A stretch of 64,000 nucleotides of DNA from Flavivirga abyssicola (GCF_030540775.2 NZ_CP141266.1:4513001-4577000), one strand, 5' to 3'; numbered from the stretch's first letter, positions 17,985-27,520 are shown. Program-made: numbers and translations. Notes: generated by a model not told the origin, from the sequence alone.

Positions 17985-19046
17985 ATGCTAACAAGACAAT
18001 TCTTTTTTAACAAAATAGGTCAGTTATTACTCCATGTTATATTTTGGTGTGGTGTCCTTTTGTTCTACACCTATTTTTTTGGTTTTGATAGCGTTGATTT
18101 TAGCTATGTATTATCGTTTTCACTGTTTTTAATGCCTATAACTATTGCTACTACTTATGTTTTTATTTACGAACTCATACCTAGTTATCTTATAACAAAA
18201 AAATACTTTCTATTTGGTCTATATAGCTTATACACCGTTATAATCTCTTCTTACCTCATAGTTATCTCGGTATTTTATGGATTAATCTATTTATCCCATT
18301 TTCGATATGCAAACATGGCACCAATTAGTAGAAATTTATTTTTTGTTGCCACTGCGGTATACTTGGTCGTTATTGTAGTAAGCGGGTTTAAAATGTTAAA
18401 ACTTAATTTAAAACACATTGAACAAGCTAATAAACTAGAAAATAAAATTTTAGAAACGCAACTTAAACTAAAAGAACAGCAGCTTAATTATTTAAAGATG
18501 CAGATTCATCCTCATTTTTTATTCAACACATTAAATACCATGTATGGTTTTGCTTTAAAAAAAGCGGATGAAGCACCAGAAATGATCTTAAAACTCTCTA
18601 ACTTATTAGATTATTTACTTTATAAAGTAGACAAACCTTTTGTTTTACTAACTGACGACATTGATCATATTAAAGATTATATAGAGTTAGAAAAAATGCG
18701 GTTTAATAATACGTTGGATGTTATTTTTTTAACGGAACAGATCTCCGAAAATATTATGATAGCTCCCATGCTATTATTGCCTTTTATAGAAAACAGTTTT
18801 AAACATGGTACTATTAAAAATGGTTTGTTAACCATTAAAATAACGTTAACTTGTAGAGATAAAAACATCTATTTTAATATTGAAAATACAAGCACACAAC
18901 CTGAAACTTATAAAAATGGCATTGGGTTGGAAAATATACAAAAGCGATTGGATTTACTATATAAAGATCATTATACATTACATATTACTAAGGATAGTGA
19001 TCTTTTTAAAGTGAATTTAATTTTAAATACCAATACCACAGAATAA
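17985..19046 (+). CDS. LytS/YehU-type sensor histidine kinase
   Basis: The 353-residue kinase has four membrane helices (about 12-32, 40-62, 74-102, 112-134), a short coiled coil (about 138-166) and a His_kinase domain. The phosphorylated His is in QIHPHFLFNTLN (first His near 175). The ATP-binding N box is PFIENSFKHG and the G box GIGLENIQKRL. It has no extracellular sensor domain, so sensing is likely within the membrane. The response regulator gene begins right after the stop codon, so the pair is translationally linked. Confidence 0.92.
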   Translation: MLTRQFFFNKIGQLLLHVIFWCGVLLFYTYFFGFDSVDFSYVLSFSLFLMPITIATTYVFIYELIPSYLITKKYFLFGLYSLYTVIISSYLIVISVFYGLIYLSHFRYANMAPISRNLFFVATAVYLVVIVVSGFKMLKLNLKHIEQANKLENKILETQLKLKEQQLNYLKMQIHPHFLFNTLNTMYGFALKKADEAPEMILKLSNLLDYLLYKVDKPFVLLTDDIDHIKDYIELEKMRFNNTLDVIFLTEQISENIMIAPMLLLPFIENSFKHGTIKNGLLTIKITLTCRDKNIYFNIENTSTQPETYKNGIGLENIQKRLDLLYKDHYTLHITKDSDLFKVNLILNTNTTE

Positions 19047-19763
19047 TTGTTACAAAACAAAAACATATCGTGCCTTATTATCGATGATGAACTCATAGCC
19101 AGAGAGGTTATAGAAACCCATCTAAAAAAAATGCCCGATATTAAAACCATTGCCAGCTGTGGTAATGCTATTGAAGCCTTTAGTTATATAAGAAATAACC
19201 ATATCGATTTGATTTTTTTAGATATTAACATGCCAGAAATATCCGGGATCTCCTTTGCAAAATCAATTAACAAAGACATTAAAATTATTTTCACAACCGC
19301 CTATCGGGATTATGCTGTAGAAGGCTTTGAGTTGCAAGCAGTCGATTACTTATTAAAACCAATTTCTTTTAATCGCTTACTAAAAGCTATTAATAATTAT
19401 TTTGAAATATACAGCGAAGCAAAACATGAAACAATCCAAAATGTAGATTCTAATGATTTTATGTTTGTTCGGTCTGATAGACGTATGATAAAAATAGATT
19501 TTGAGGCTATTATTTTTATTGAAAGTTACAGTGATTATATTAAAATTCATTTAGCAGATAATACTATTGTAACTAGAGAAACCATTAGTGCTATAGAAGC
19601 GAAATTACCTGCTAAAAAATTTATTAGAATCCACAGATCTTATATTATCTCTATAAATAACATTGTTTCTTTTACAAATGAAGAAATAGTTATTAATAAT
19701 AAGTCACTACCAATTAGCAGAAGTTATAAAAAGGAAGTCTTACAAATTTTAGAAAGGTTTTAA
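19047..19763 (+). CDS. LytTR-family response regulator
   Basis: The 238-residue regulator has a receiver domain (about 7-120) with acidic pocket DDE near 13-15, phosphoacceptor Asp near 59 in LIFLDINMPE and conserved Lys in LLKPISF. A LytTR DNA-binding domain covers about 140-236, including the RIHRSYIISINNI motif. It is the partner of the preceding kinase: TTG start with no gap after that gene's stop. Targets are unknown; LytTR regulators often control nearby divergent or envelope genes. Confidence 0.92.
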   Translation: MLQNKNISCLIIDDELIAREVIETHLKKMPDIKTIASCGNAIEAFSYIRNNHIDLIFLDINMPEISGISFAKSINKDIKIIFTTAYRDYAVEGFELQAVDYLLKPISFNRLLKAINNYFEIYSEAKHETIQNVDSNDFMFVRSDRRMIKIDFEAIIFIESYSDYIKIHLADNTIVTRETISAIEAKLPAKKFIRIHRSYIISINNIVSFTNEEIVINNKSLPISRSYKKEVLQILERF

Positions 19764-19771
19764 AAAAGATG

Positions 19772-19797
19772 CCCCTTTTCAAACTAATGAAAAGGGG
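19772..19797. terminator. bidirectional terminator between LytTR and MscS-like genes
   Basis: The stem CCCCTTTTCA/TGAAAAGGGG with loop AACTAA lies in the gap between two converging genes. A T-run follows 4 bases after the stem on the minus strand, so it best serves the MscS-like operon. Stem and loop are almost identical to the hairpin at 15828-15857. Confidence 0.7.
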
Positions 19798-19860
19798 AGC
19801 TATAGAAAGTTGCTAAAAATCAGGATAAGTAACCAACCAAAACTTTAACCCTAACTAAAG

Positions 19861-20688
19861 TTAATCCTTAATTTTTACTTGGCTCTCTACGATATCTTTA
19901 ATAGGAATGACTAATTTTCCTTCCTTAGTTTTTAACGTAATAGATATGCTATCTATTGTTTCAACCTCTCCTTTTATATCATTAAATTCGATGACCTGTC
20001 CAATTTCGTATATTTTTCTGGTATAAAACGCTTTTAAAACGTCTCCAACAACCTTTTGTGCTCCAAATCCGAACGCTAAAGCAAATGCTAACAGAAAAGC
20101 CGCTAAAATCATGGTTAAGTTACTCGTAATAATTTCGGTATTAACACCAGCCTGATTTAATGCTGTTATAGAAGTAAATATGAGGATTATAAAAAATACA
20201 ACTTGGCTTATAACTTTAGCTCCAGATAAGTCCATAGATTCAAAAAAAGTTTTTAACCCTTTTTTGATAACATTTGCTAAAATTAATCCGACCGTGAATA
20301 TGACTAATGCAGAAAATAATTGAGGTAAATACCCTAACAGGTTACTTATTTGCTCAGAAATCATGGTTAAATTCATAATATCTGATGCCATAATTAATAG
20401 CATGATATACATGACCCATTTTACAAAATTTGATATCACTTTTACGGTATCAAAATTCAATTTTTTCCCTTCAACAATCTCAATGTCATTAATAGCAGCA
20501 TCTAGTTTGTTGGTCTTAGCCAATTTTAAAGCTTTCTTGATAATTTTAATAACGAGTTTAGTCACCAACCAACCTATAAATAAGACTATAATGGTTCCTA
20601 TTATGTTGGGAAATATGTCTGTTATTTCAAGCCACATCTTCCTTAAAGATTCCATGGCCACATCTTTAGCTTTTGTTGCTTCTTCCAT
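19861..20688 (-). CDS. MscS-like mechanosensitive channel family protein
   Basis: The 275-residue membrane protein has hydrophobic helices at about 28-50, 88-108, 120-140 and 158-178 and a pore-like helix near 188-215 rich in Ala and Gly (AAFLLAFALAFGFGAQ). A small beta domain follows (about 225-270) with KIYEIGQVIEFNDIKGEVE, typical of the MscS middle domain. It has no large C-terminal cage. It is the last gene of an operon with an ECF sigma factor and a 60-residue protein, 34 bases after the latter. A role in osmotic or envelope stress is inferred. Confidence 0.82.
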   Translation of the reverse strand: MEEATKAKDVAMESLRKMWLEITDIFPNIIGTIIVLFIGWLVTKLVIKIIKKALKLAKTNKLDAAINDIEIVEGKKLNFDTVKVISNFVKWVMYIMLLIMASDIMNLTMISEQISNLLGYLPQLFSALVIFTVGLILANVIKKGLKTFFESMDLSGAKVISQVVFFIILIFTSITALNQAGVNTEIITSNLTMILAAFLLAFALAFGFGAQKVVGDVLKAFYTRKIYEIGQVIEFNDIKGEVETIDSISITLKTKEGKLVIPIKDIVESQVKIKD

Positions 20689-20722
20689 ATTTTATTTTGT
20701 TAATGTTATATTCTGTTTTGGC

Positions 20723-20905
20723 TTATTTTTTATCTTTTCTTTGTTTCATAACCGATTCAATTAAATCACCAATATTATAAGAAAATAGCGCAGCAAGATC
20801 CATGAGCAATTTAGCCATGGCAATATCTCTCATAACCTTAGACTTAAGTTCCTTTGGAACATGCTTAAGTGGCTTGTTTATGTCTTTAAACGGATTATTT
20901 TCCAT
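20723..20905 (-). CDS. 60-residue conserved-looking protein in sigma/MscS operon
   Basis: The small protein (about 7 kDa) is basic and helical, with a hydrophobic middle segment (AMAKLLMDLAALFSYNIGDLIESV, about 29-52) too polar for a sure membrane helix. Its ATG overlaps the end of the sigma-factor gene by 11 bases, so translation is coupled. It is too short and lacks the features of a normal anti-sigma factor, although that is the position where one is expected. Unrecognised function. Confidence 0.7.
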   Translation of the reverse strand: MENNPFKDINKPLKHVPKELKSKVMRDIAMAKLLMDLAALFSYNIGDLIESVMKQRKDKK

Positions 20906-21479
20906 TATTTAAGATATTATCGTTATACACTGTTATCAACTTATCTTTAGCGCGTTTAATTCTCATTTTCACGGCACTTTCCCCAATTTCTAAAACACTT
21001 TCAATCTCTTTAATAGAAAGGAAATCCTGGTATTTTAGTAATAAAATCATTTTCTCGTTAGGAGAAATTAGTTCCAAAGCTTCTTTTAGCTTATCCACTT
21101 TCATATCCAGAAAACTATAATCATCTTCTTCTTCAGAAAGGTTTTCAATATCTTTATAGTCTACAGACTGTTTTTCTAATTTTTTAGCGGTATTTCTGGT
21201 TACATAATTTACACAATGATTATATGTAAAAGCATATAGCCATGTTGAAAACTTAGATTTCTCTTTAAAGCTCCCTAACTTAACAAAAAGTTTTAAAAAG
21301 ATGTCCTGGGTTAAATCTTGAGCCTCATCTTCATCCTTCGCAAAACCAAAACATTTATTATATACCAACCTGGCATACCTATCGTATAAAATCTCGAAAA
21401 GCAATGTATTATTGTCTTTTACAATTGCTTTTACCAGATCTTCATCAGATAAATTATTAATGTTTTCGAGGGTTTTCAA
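20895..21479 (-). CDS. ECF-type RNA polymerase sigma factor
   Basis: The 194-residue sigma factor has region 2 (about 28-95, including YNKCFGFAKDEDEAQDLTQDIFLKLF and STWLYAFTYNHCVNY) and region 4 (about 130-185, with LLKYQDFLSIKEIESVLEIGESAVKMRIKRAK as the helix-turn-helix). It heads the operon with the 60-residue gene and the MscS-like channel. No classical anti-sigma gene with a membrane anchor is adjacent, so regulation may be transcriptional or through the small protein. Confidence 0.92.
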   Translation of the reverse strand: MKTLENINNLSDEDLVKAIVKDNNTLLFEILYDRYARLVYNKCFGFAKDEDEAQDLTQDIFLKLFVKLGSFKEKSKFSTWLYAFTYNHCVNYVTRNTAKKLEKQSVDYKDIENLSEEEDDYSFLDMKVDKLKEALELISPNEKMILLLKYQDFLSIKEIESVLEIGESAVKMRIKRAKDKLITVYNDNILNNGK

Positions 21480-21657
21480 GTGTAGCGTATGGCCATTTTA
21501 GTTATTCATATTTCGGGACGGATTACTTCTTAAAAAAGTAATACTCTATTTTTTTCATTCATAGAAAAACAAAAATAAGTAAGTTTTATATTATAAACAT
21601 TTAAAAAGTTTAGTAATTTGTAAAACATCAATTTACTAAAAAATAAAACTTTACAAA

Positions 21658-23367
21658 ATGAAAAGGATTATATTATTGCTCGTAGCCCTGAGTTTATTTT
21701 TTTCATGCAAAAAAACACCTAAACAACCCAAAGAATTTATAGCCAAAACCACAGCTTCATCAAAATATGCTTGTGTGCCACAAGTTACTGATGCTGAATG
21801 GTATAAAAAAGACAACATAGCACCTCTCTTAGAAGGCTATGATGCTGTAAATTATCCTATTACTACTCAAAATGCTTTGGTTCAACGTTATTTTAATCAA
21901 GGCATGACATTAGCGTATGGTTTCAACCATGCTGAAGCAGCTCGTTCTTTCTATTATGCTACAAAATTAGATCCAGATTGCGCAATGGCATTTTGGGGAT
22001 ATGCTTATGTATTGGGACCAAACTATAATGCTGGCATGGAAGACGATAATTACGAACGTGCTTACGAGGCTATACAGAAAGCAAAAACATTATCTAAAAA
22101 TGCTACTGAAAAAGAAATGCAATTTATCAATGCCATGGCATTACGTTATGCACCAGAGCCTCCCGAAGACAGAACGGCTTTAGACACTAAATATTCTGAG
22201 GCTATGCAAGCATTATATAACCAATACCCAGAGGATACAGAAATTAGCGCTTTATATGCAGAATCACTTATGAATTTACATCCCTGGGATTTAAATGAAA
22301 AAGATGGTACAGAGAAGCCGTGGACTGTAGAGATTGTAGCCCTTTTAGAAAAGCTCATTGCTCAAAATCCTAAACACCCTGGAGCGCATCATTTTTATAT
22401 TCATGCTGTTGAAGCTTCGCGAACACCAGAACGTTCCAATATATCTGCAAAAGCTTTTGATGACAGATTGGTTCCCGGTTCTGGACATTTATTACATATG
22501 CCTTCTCATACCTATATAAGAACCGGAGAATACCATAAAGGCACTTTATCTAACATTGCAGCTGTAGAGGCCGATAGTGCTTATGTTACTACTTGTCATG
22601 CTCAAGGTGCATATCCACTAGCCTATTACCCTCATAATTATCATTTTATGGCAGCTACCGCAACCTTAGAAGGCAATAGCCATTGGGCCATGATTGGTGC
22701 TAATAAAGTATCAGAACATGTGCATCCGGAAATCATGAAACAACCTGGCTGGGGTACTTTGCAACATTATTATACCATTCCATATTATGTCGCTGCAAAA
22801 TTTAAAAAATGGGATACTGTTTTAAATATGAAACTGGAAACCTACGATTTAAAATATCCAAAAGCCATTAGGCATTATGCAGAAGGTATGGCATATTTAG
22901 GAAAAGGAGATTTAGAAAAGGCTAAAACTGAATTATTAGAACTTGAGACCTTAGCAAAAGACAAAACTTTAAGAGAGGTTACGGTTTGGGATATTAACTC
23001 GGTTTACGAATTAGTCAAAATAGCTGAAAAAGTTTTAAAAGCTGAAATTTTGGCTCAAGAAGGTGATCTAAAAGCTAGCATTGTTCTTTTAAAAGAGGCC
23101 GTTACAATGGAAGATGCGTTAAATTATAACGAGCCACCAGATTGGTTTTTCTCAATTCGTCACCACTTAGGGCGTATTTATACACTTAACGGGCAAAAGA
23201 GGCTCGCCATTGAATTATATCTTGAAGATCTTGATCGTTTACCAAAAAACGGATGGGCCTATCATGGTATAAAAACCGCCTATGAAGCTTTAAATGATAA
23301 AGAAAAGACTGAACATTATGAGGCTCTTTTTAAAGAAAGTTGGAAACATGCAGATTTTGAATTGTGA
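21658..23367 (+). CDS. TPR-repeat lipoprotein
   Basis: The 569-residue protein starts with a lipoprotein signal (lipid-attached Cys near residue 17 in LFFSCKK). It contains scattered tetratricopeptide-like helices, for example YNQGMTLAYGFNHAEAARSFYYATKLDPDCAMAFW written here in part as residues 75-110, and at 465-560. A His-rich middle (HHFYIHAVEAS, HLLHMPSHTY, HNYHFMAATA at about 240-350) is typical of a conserved bacterial TPR family of unknown function. It is probably periplasmic or on the outer membrane. It is monocistronic. Confidence 0.8.
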   Translation: MKRIILLLVALSLFFSCKKTPKQPKEFIAKTTASSKYACVPQVTDAEWYKKDNIAPLLEGYDAVNYPITTQNALVQRYFNQGMTLAYGFNHAEAARSFYYATKLDPDCAMAFWGYAYVLGPNYNAGMEDDNYERAYEAIQKAKTLSKNATEKEMQFINAMALRYAPEPPEDRTALDTKYSEAMQALYNQYPEDTEISALYAESLMNLHPWDLNEKDGTEKPWTVEIVALLEKLIAQNPKHPGAHHFYIHAVEASRTPERSNISAKAFDDRLVPGSGHLLHMPSHTYIRTGEYHKGTLSNIAAVEADSAYVTTCHAQGAYPLAYYPHNYHFMAATATLEGNSHWAMIGANKVSEHVHPEIMKQPGWGTLQHYYTIPYYVAAKFKKWDTVLNMKLETYDLKYPKAIRHYAEGMAYLGKGDLEKAKTELLELETLAKDKTLREVTVWDINSVYELVKIAEKVLKAEILAQEGDLKASIVLLKEAVTMEDALNYNEPPDWFFSIRHHLGRIYTLNGQKRLAIELYLEDLDRLPKNGWAYHGIKTAYEALNDKEKTEHYEALFKESWKHADFEL

Positions 23368-23658
23368 TAATTAATGTCATCCAGAGCGAAGCGAAGAATC
23401 TCTCTATTATAGATGCTTATTTATCAATAGCATCATTTAAAAGATTCTTCAGTCGTTCCTCATTCTGAAGGACATGGCAACTAAATAACAATTAAAATAA
23501 AAAACCACCAATCTAAAATTATGTGTCATTCTGAGGAGCACTACAAGTGCGACGTGAGAATCTGTTTAATTTAAAAAGATTGCCGCAGTCGTCCCGCCTT
23601 CGCAATGACACATAATTTAGCTTTTTAGACCTTTTTTTGTTTTATCTTAAAGCAATAC
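23368..23658. repeat. two palindromic elements in convergent spacer
   Basis: The first element spans about 23375-23476, beginning TGTCATCCAGAGCGAAGCG with AAGAATCT/AGATTCTT inner arms. The second spans 23516-23618, with the perfect 15-base arms AAATTATGTGTCATT and AATGACACATAATTT. Both belong to the dispersed TGTCATTC-type family. They separate two converging genes and probably work as terminators. No gene is seen. Confidence 0.75.
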
Positions 23659-24504
23659 CTACTGAAACGTATAACTGGTTTTTACAACCTGTGTTAATCT
23701 AAAATATCCAAAAGCATAATTATCTGGAGTTGTTGTATTAATACAGTTCCCTCTTAAAGGCACTGGGGTTGTACTAAAAAGCCCTGTACCCTCAGATTGC
23801 TCGATAAGAATTCCTACATAATTCGAGTATGCTTCAGAAATACCAAAAAATGAAATATCTATGATATCTCCAGGTCTGAAAGCCTCAATTTCATCTGTGT
23901 CCTCATCTTCTTCTTCTTCATGCCACCAAGAGATTTCCCTACCATTAGAAAACTCATCATCGCCATCTTCCAGTACTGGTAATAAGTCTCCACGCCTTTG
24001 AAACTTAAATAAATAATAATTTTCTTCTGCCTCCGGATCTGTAAAAAACACATTCACTTCTAATTCTTCATCATCAAAACCACCTTCTATTGACTGTGTA
24101 ATATGGTCAATATCTACAACCGATGTTAATGTTTCATTTGCGGTATAAGTTTCACCATTATAAATAACTTCTAAGGTATAAGATTGGTTAACTATAGGCT
24201 CAAAATTGGTAATTACATATTCGCCATTACCTTGATGTGTGAAAATAAATTCAGTGCCATCATCATCATTAGTAACTTTAACAGAAGCATTCGCAACACT
24301 TGTATTAGTGGTTGTATCAAAATAAGGTGTTGATTCACTTAACTTTATAGTTTGATCGCTTCCTGTAGTTCCTTTTTCCCAATCAAGAGAGGCTTCAATA
24401 ACTAATCTGCTAGGGGCAGTTTGTACCTCTACGTCTATGACATCTTCACATGATGCTAATGACATCACTAAAAAAAGTATGGTTAATTTAAGATATGTAT
24501 TCAT
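23659..24504 (-). CDS. DUF4249 family outer-membrane lipoprotein
   Basis: The 281-residue protein has a lipoprotein signal with Cys near residue 19 (SLASCEDVIDVEV, the characteristic DUF4249 N-terminus). A beta-rich domain follows, with conserved TAPSRLVIEASLDWE and, at the end, GNCINTTTPDNYAFGYFRLTQV. An acidic loop lies at about 195-212. DUF4249 genes regularly follow TonB-dependent receptors in Bacteroidetes. Here the receptor gene is 4 bases upstream, so they are co-transcribed and probably work together in uptake. The ligand is unknown. Confidence 0.85.
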   Translation of the reverse strand: MNTYLKLTILFLVMSLASCEDVIDVEVQTAPSRLVIEASLDWEKGTTGSDQTIKLSESTPYFDTTTNTSVANASVKVTNDDDGTEFIFTHQGNGEYVITNFEPIVNQSYTLEVIYNGETYTANETLTSVVDIDHITQSIEGGFDDEELEVNVFFTDPEAEENYYLFKFQRRGDLLPVLEDGDDEFSNGREISWWHEEEEDEDTDEIEAFRPGDIIDISFFGISEAYSNYVGILIEQSEGTGLFSTTPVPLRGNCINTTTPDNYAFGYFRLTQVVKTSYTFQ

Positions 24505-24508
24505 TTTG

Positions 24509-26875
24509 TTAAAATTTAAAGTTATAAGTTATAGCTGGCATCATGCCAAAAATAGACGTTCTGGTTGCCTCATTAATACCCAAATCTTCATTTTGAGTAA
24601 AAGAAATTGAAGCTGCATTTTTTCGACCATAGGCATTATAAATACCGAACACCCATTCTCCTTTCCATCGATTACCAGGTTTTCTGTTAGGCTTGTAGGT
24701 TGCTGAAATATCCAATCTGTGATAAGCAGGTAATCGATCGGAGTTTCTAGCAGCAAAACTAGCTATAGATTGTCCTTCATATTGATATTGCCCATTAGGG
24801 TACGTTACTGGCCTTCCTGTTTGAAAAACCATATTACTACTAAATGTCCATTTGTCATTTAACTCGTAAGCTCCAGTAATTGAAAAATCATGGGTTCTAT
24901 CAAAAGCTGAATTATACCAATCACCATTATTTATTCCTGGACCCCCGGCATTTCCTCCCAAAGTTCTTTGCTCTGCTTTCGATAAAGTATATGAAATCCA
25001 TCCTGTAAACCTGCCTTCATTTTTACGTAATAAAAGCTCCAAACCATAAGCTCTGGCTTCTCCGTTTAAAATCTCTGTTTCTATATTGTTAGTACCTATT
25101 AAATCAGATCCATCAATGTAATCTATTCTATTATCTGTTGTTTTATAATACCCTTCAACTTCTAGCGAATACTTTTTATCATTAAAGTTTCTAAAATACC
25201 CAATTGCATATTGATCAGATAATTGAGGTTTAATAAACTTTCCACTGGTAGTCCACACATCCAAAGGTGTTACCGAAGTTGTATTTGATAATAAATGAAT
25301 GTATTGAGCAGATCTTGAATATCCTGCTTTTACAGAAGATGATTCGTTTAATTGATATGCTAAAGACGCTCTAGGTTCTATATTTCCAAAGTTTTTAATG
25401 CTTTCTCCTTTATCATAAGCGGTCTCTCCTATTGCTGTACCACGCTCATAAATTCCCAACAGACTATTATAAACGACAGGTTGATTGTTAGCATAGTCTG
25501 TCATTGACTGACCTCCTAAACGACTAAAAGCACTATATCTTAATCCATATTGCACGGTTAATTTATCCGTTAGCTTATGCTCAGCATTAACATATAAACC
25601 ACTTTCAAATGCTTTTTTTCTATCTAGTGATAAAGGGTTTATAGCTGATGTTTCCGAAGTTGGACGCACTTGGCCAGGATCAAAATCATAATAAATTCCA
25701 CTGACTCCAAAATCTAATTTAAACTTATCATTAGCATAATATTTAAGATCATACTTTACATTATAATTATTAATTGAAGACACCCAATCAAATTCTTCGG
25801 TAGTAATTTCCAAATCGTAATCATACTTACTGTAAATTAAAGATAAGTTAGAAAATAAACGATCATTAAAAATATGATTCCATCTTAAATTACCTGAAGC
25901 ATTACCATAACTGCTAGAAAAACTTTTACCAAACTTAAAAGAATCCCTACCAAAATACCCAGACAGATATAGCTTGTTTTTATCGTTTAATTTATAATTT
26001 GTTTTAAGGTTTAAATCGTAAAACCCAACTCTATTCTTTTCGTCTGCAGCCGCTAAAAACACGTTAATATAAGAACTTCTTCCTGCCACTAAAAAAGAGC
26101 CTTTGTCATTAAACACAGGGCCTTCAACAGCTAACCTACTGGAAATTAAACCAATCCCACCCGTAAGCGCAAAGTTTTTACTATTTCCATCTTTTTGACG
26201 TACGTCTAATACTGACGATGTTCTACCTCCAAAACGAGCAGGTATTCCGCCTTTGTACAATTTAATATCCTTAATGGCATCTGCATTAAATACAGAAAAG
26301 AAACCTAGCATATGCGAGGTATTGTATATAATCGCTTCATCTAATAATACCAGGTTTTGATCTACAGCACCACCTCTTACATGAAATCCGCTACTGCCTT
26401 CACCATTTTTAGTAACCCCAGGGAGCATTTGTAACGATTTTACAACATCTACTTCTCCAAAAACCACCGGCATTTGCTTTACTGTTTTTATATTCAATTT
26501 AGAAACACTCATTTCTGGTTTCTTAAGACTTACCCGTTCGCTTTCTTCTGCAACGACGACAACTTCATCTAATTGAGTTGATTCTTCATGCATTTCAAAA
26601 TTTACTTTTTGGTTCTGATCCAAAGTTATTTCTTGACGCATATTTTCGAATCCCATGTAAGAAACAATTAAAGTATAAGTGCCTTTTGGAGCAGTAATGG
26701 AAAAGAATCCATACTCATTACTAATGGACCCTATACTGGTTCCTTTTAAAAATACTGATGCTCCAAAAGCAGTTTCTCCATTTTTTGCCTCTTTAATTAT
26801 ACCACTGACAGTATAATTTTCCTGAGCCGATAAAACTGCGGAAAACAACATAAATAATACTAATAGATTTTTCAT
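24509..26875 (-). CDS. TonB-dependent outer-membrane receptor with carboxypeptidase-like N-domain
   Basis: The 788-residue protein has a signal peptide (about 1-17). A CarboxypepD_reg-like domain (about 20-105, YTVSGIIKEAKNGE...GASVFLKGTSIGSISNEYGFF) is followed by a plug domain (about 120-225, with PGVTKNGEGSSGFHVRGG) and a 22-strand beta barrel ending in Phe (TYNFKF). It imports a ligand across the outer membrane with TonB energy. The DUF4249 lipoprotein gene follows directly. The pair lacks the SusD partner of glycan loci, so the substrate may be a siderophore, peptide or other compound. Confidence 0.92.
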   Translation of the reverse strand: MKNLLVLFMLFSAVLSAQENYTVSGIIKEAKNGETAFGASVFLKGTSIGSISNEYGFFSITAPKGTYTLIVSYMGFENMRQEITLDQNQKVNFEMHEESTQLDEVVVVAEESERVSLKKPEMSVSKLNIKTVKQMPVVFGEVDVVKSLQMLPGVTKNGEGSSGFHVRGGAVDQNLVLLDEAIIYNTSHMLGFFSVFNADAIKDIKLYKGGIPARFGGRTSSVLDVRQKDGNSKNFALTGGIGLISSRLAVEGPVFNDKGSFLVAGRSSYINVFLAAADEKNRVGFYDLNLKTNYKLNDKNKLYLSGYFGRDSFKFGKSFSSSYGNASGNLRWNHIFNDRLFSNLSLIYSKYDYDLEITTEEFDWVSSINNYNVKYDLKYYANDKFKLDFGVSGIYYDFDPGQVRPTSETSAINPLSLDRKKAFESGLYVNAEHKLTDKLTVQYGLRYSAFSRLGGQSMTDYANNQPVVYNSLLGIYERGTAIGETAYDKGESIKNFGNIEPRASLAYQLNESSSVKAGYSRSAQYIHLLSNTTSVTPLDVWTTSGKFIKPQLSDQYAIGYFRNFNDKKYSLEVEGYYKTTDNRIDYIDGSDLIGTNNIETEILNGEARAYGLELLLRKNEGRFTGWISYTLSKAEQRTLGGNAGGPGINNGDWYNSAFDRTHDFSITGAYELNDKWTFSSNMVFQTGRPVTYPNGQYQYEGQSIASFAARNSDRLPAYHRLDISATYKPNRKPGNRWKGEWVFGIYNAYGRKNAASISFTQNEDLGINEATRTSIFGMMPAITYNFKF

Positions 26876-27493
26876 TCGTTTTTGATTAATGATTGATATG
26901 ATTAATGATTAAGTGATTTTTAATTCGTTTTTAAACGCATTCTTTTTGTATTTAATATCTGATGCTTTCCTTTTTGATGATGTTTTTGTATTCCAACCAA
27001 AACCTAAAAGAGGGTTTAAGGATTTTATTGATTGATTTTTGTGAATATTTTTCATTGTTTTTTGATTGATTACTCGTTTTTTGATTGTTATATATTTCAA
27101 TATTTCCTCACGTCTTACCTATTGACATTCAAAAAAGCAAAAGGTTGCATGTATAGATCTTTTTTTAATTTTTTTATAGAAATCTTATGATTTAAACATA
27201 TCTGGAATTTTAAATCTGCCGGTTTAGACATTCTAACTCTTTTCGATGTTTGTAACACTTTGTAATCGTGCCATTGTTGTCCATGGCTTACTTTTATAAA
27301 ATAGAACCTCTTCTGTAAAGACGAACTATTTCATAAATCTTCCATAAAGATGTGACGGATTTGAAAAATAAAAGGGCAAGCTTACCAGGGAAACAAAAAT
27401 AAAGGTGCGTGCCTACAAGGAAAGATTAATAAATATCTGATTAAAATAAAATTAAGCGACGCTTAATGAATTGATTCCAAAAATGGCCATAAA
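26876..27493. other. long leader region of the TonB operon with short repeats
   Basis: This AT-rich region has several copies of GATTGATT/GATTAATGATT at 26883-27072. An imperfect direct repeat lies at 27371-27393 and 27401-27424 (AAAGG...AAGGAAA-like). A perfect 17-base palindrome, ATTAAGCGACGCTTAAT, lies at 27451-27467 and could be an operator. A 63-codon open frame at 26909-27100 (minus) overlaps the GATT repeats and is not supported as a gene. The promoter of the receptor operon must lie here, but no exact element was fixed. Confidence 0.45.
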
Positions 27494-27520
27494 AAAAGCG
27501 AACTCAATAAGTTCGCTTTT
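27494..27520 (-). terminator. terminator of lpdA
   Basis: The stem AAAAGCGAACT/AGTTCGCTTTT with a 5-base loop ends in a T-run on the minus strand and lies 26 bases past the lpdA stop. The + strand also has a T-run, so it could work both ways. Confidence 0.85.

Noticed and set aside
26909-27100. 63-codon open frame upstream of the TonB receptor
   Set aside because: It overlaps GATTGATT repeats, its composition is Lys/Asn-rich as expected from AT-rich DNA, and no family or coupled neighbour supports it.
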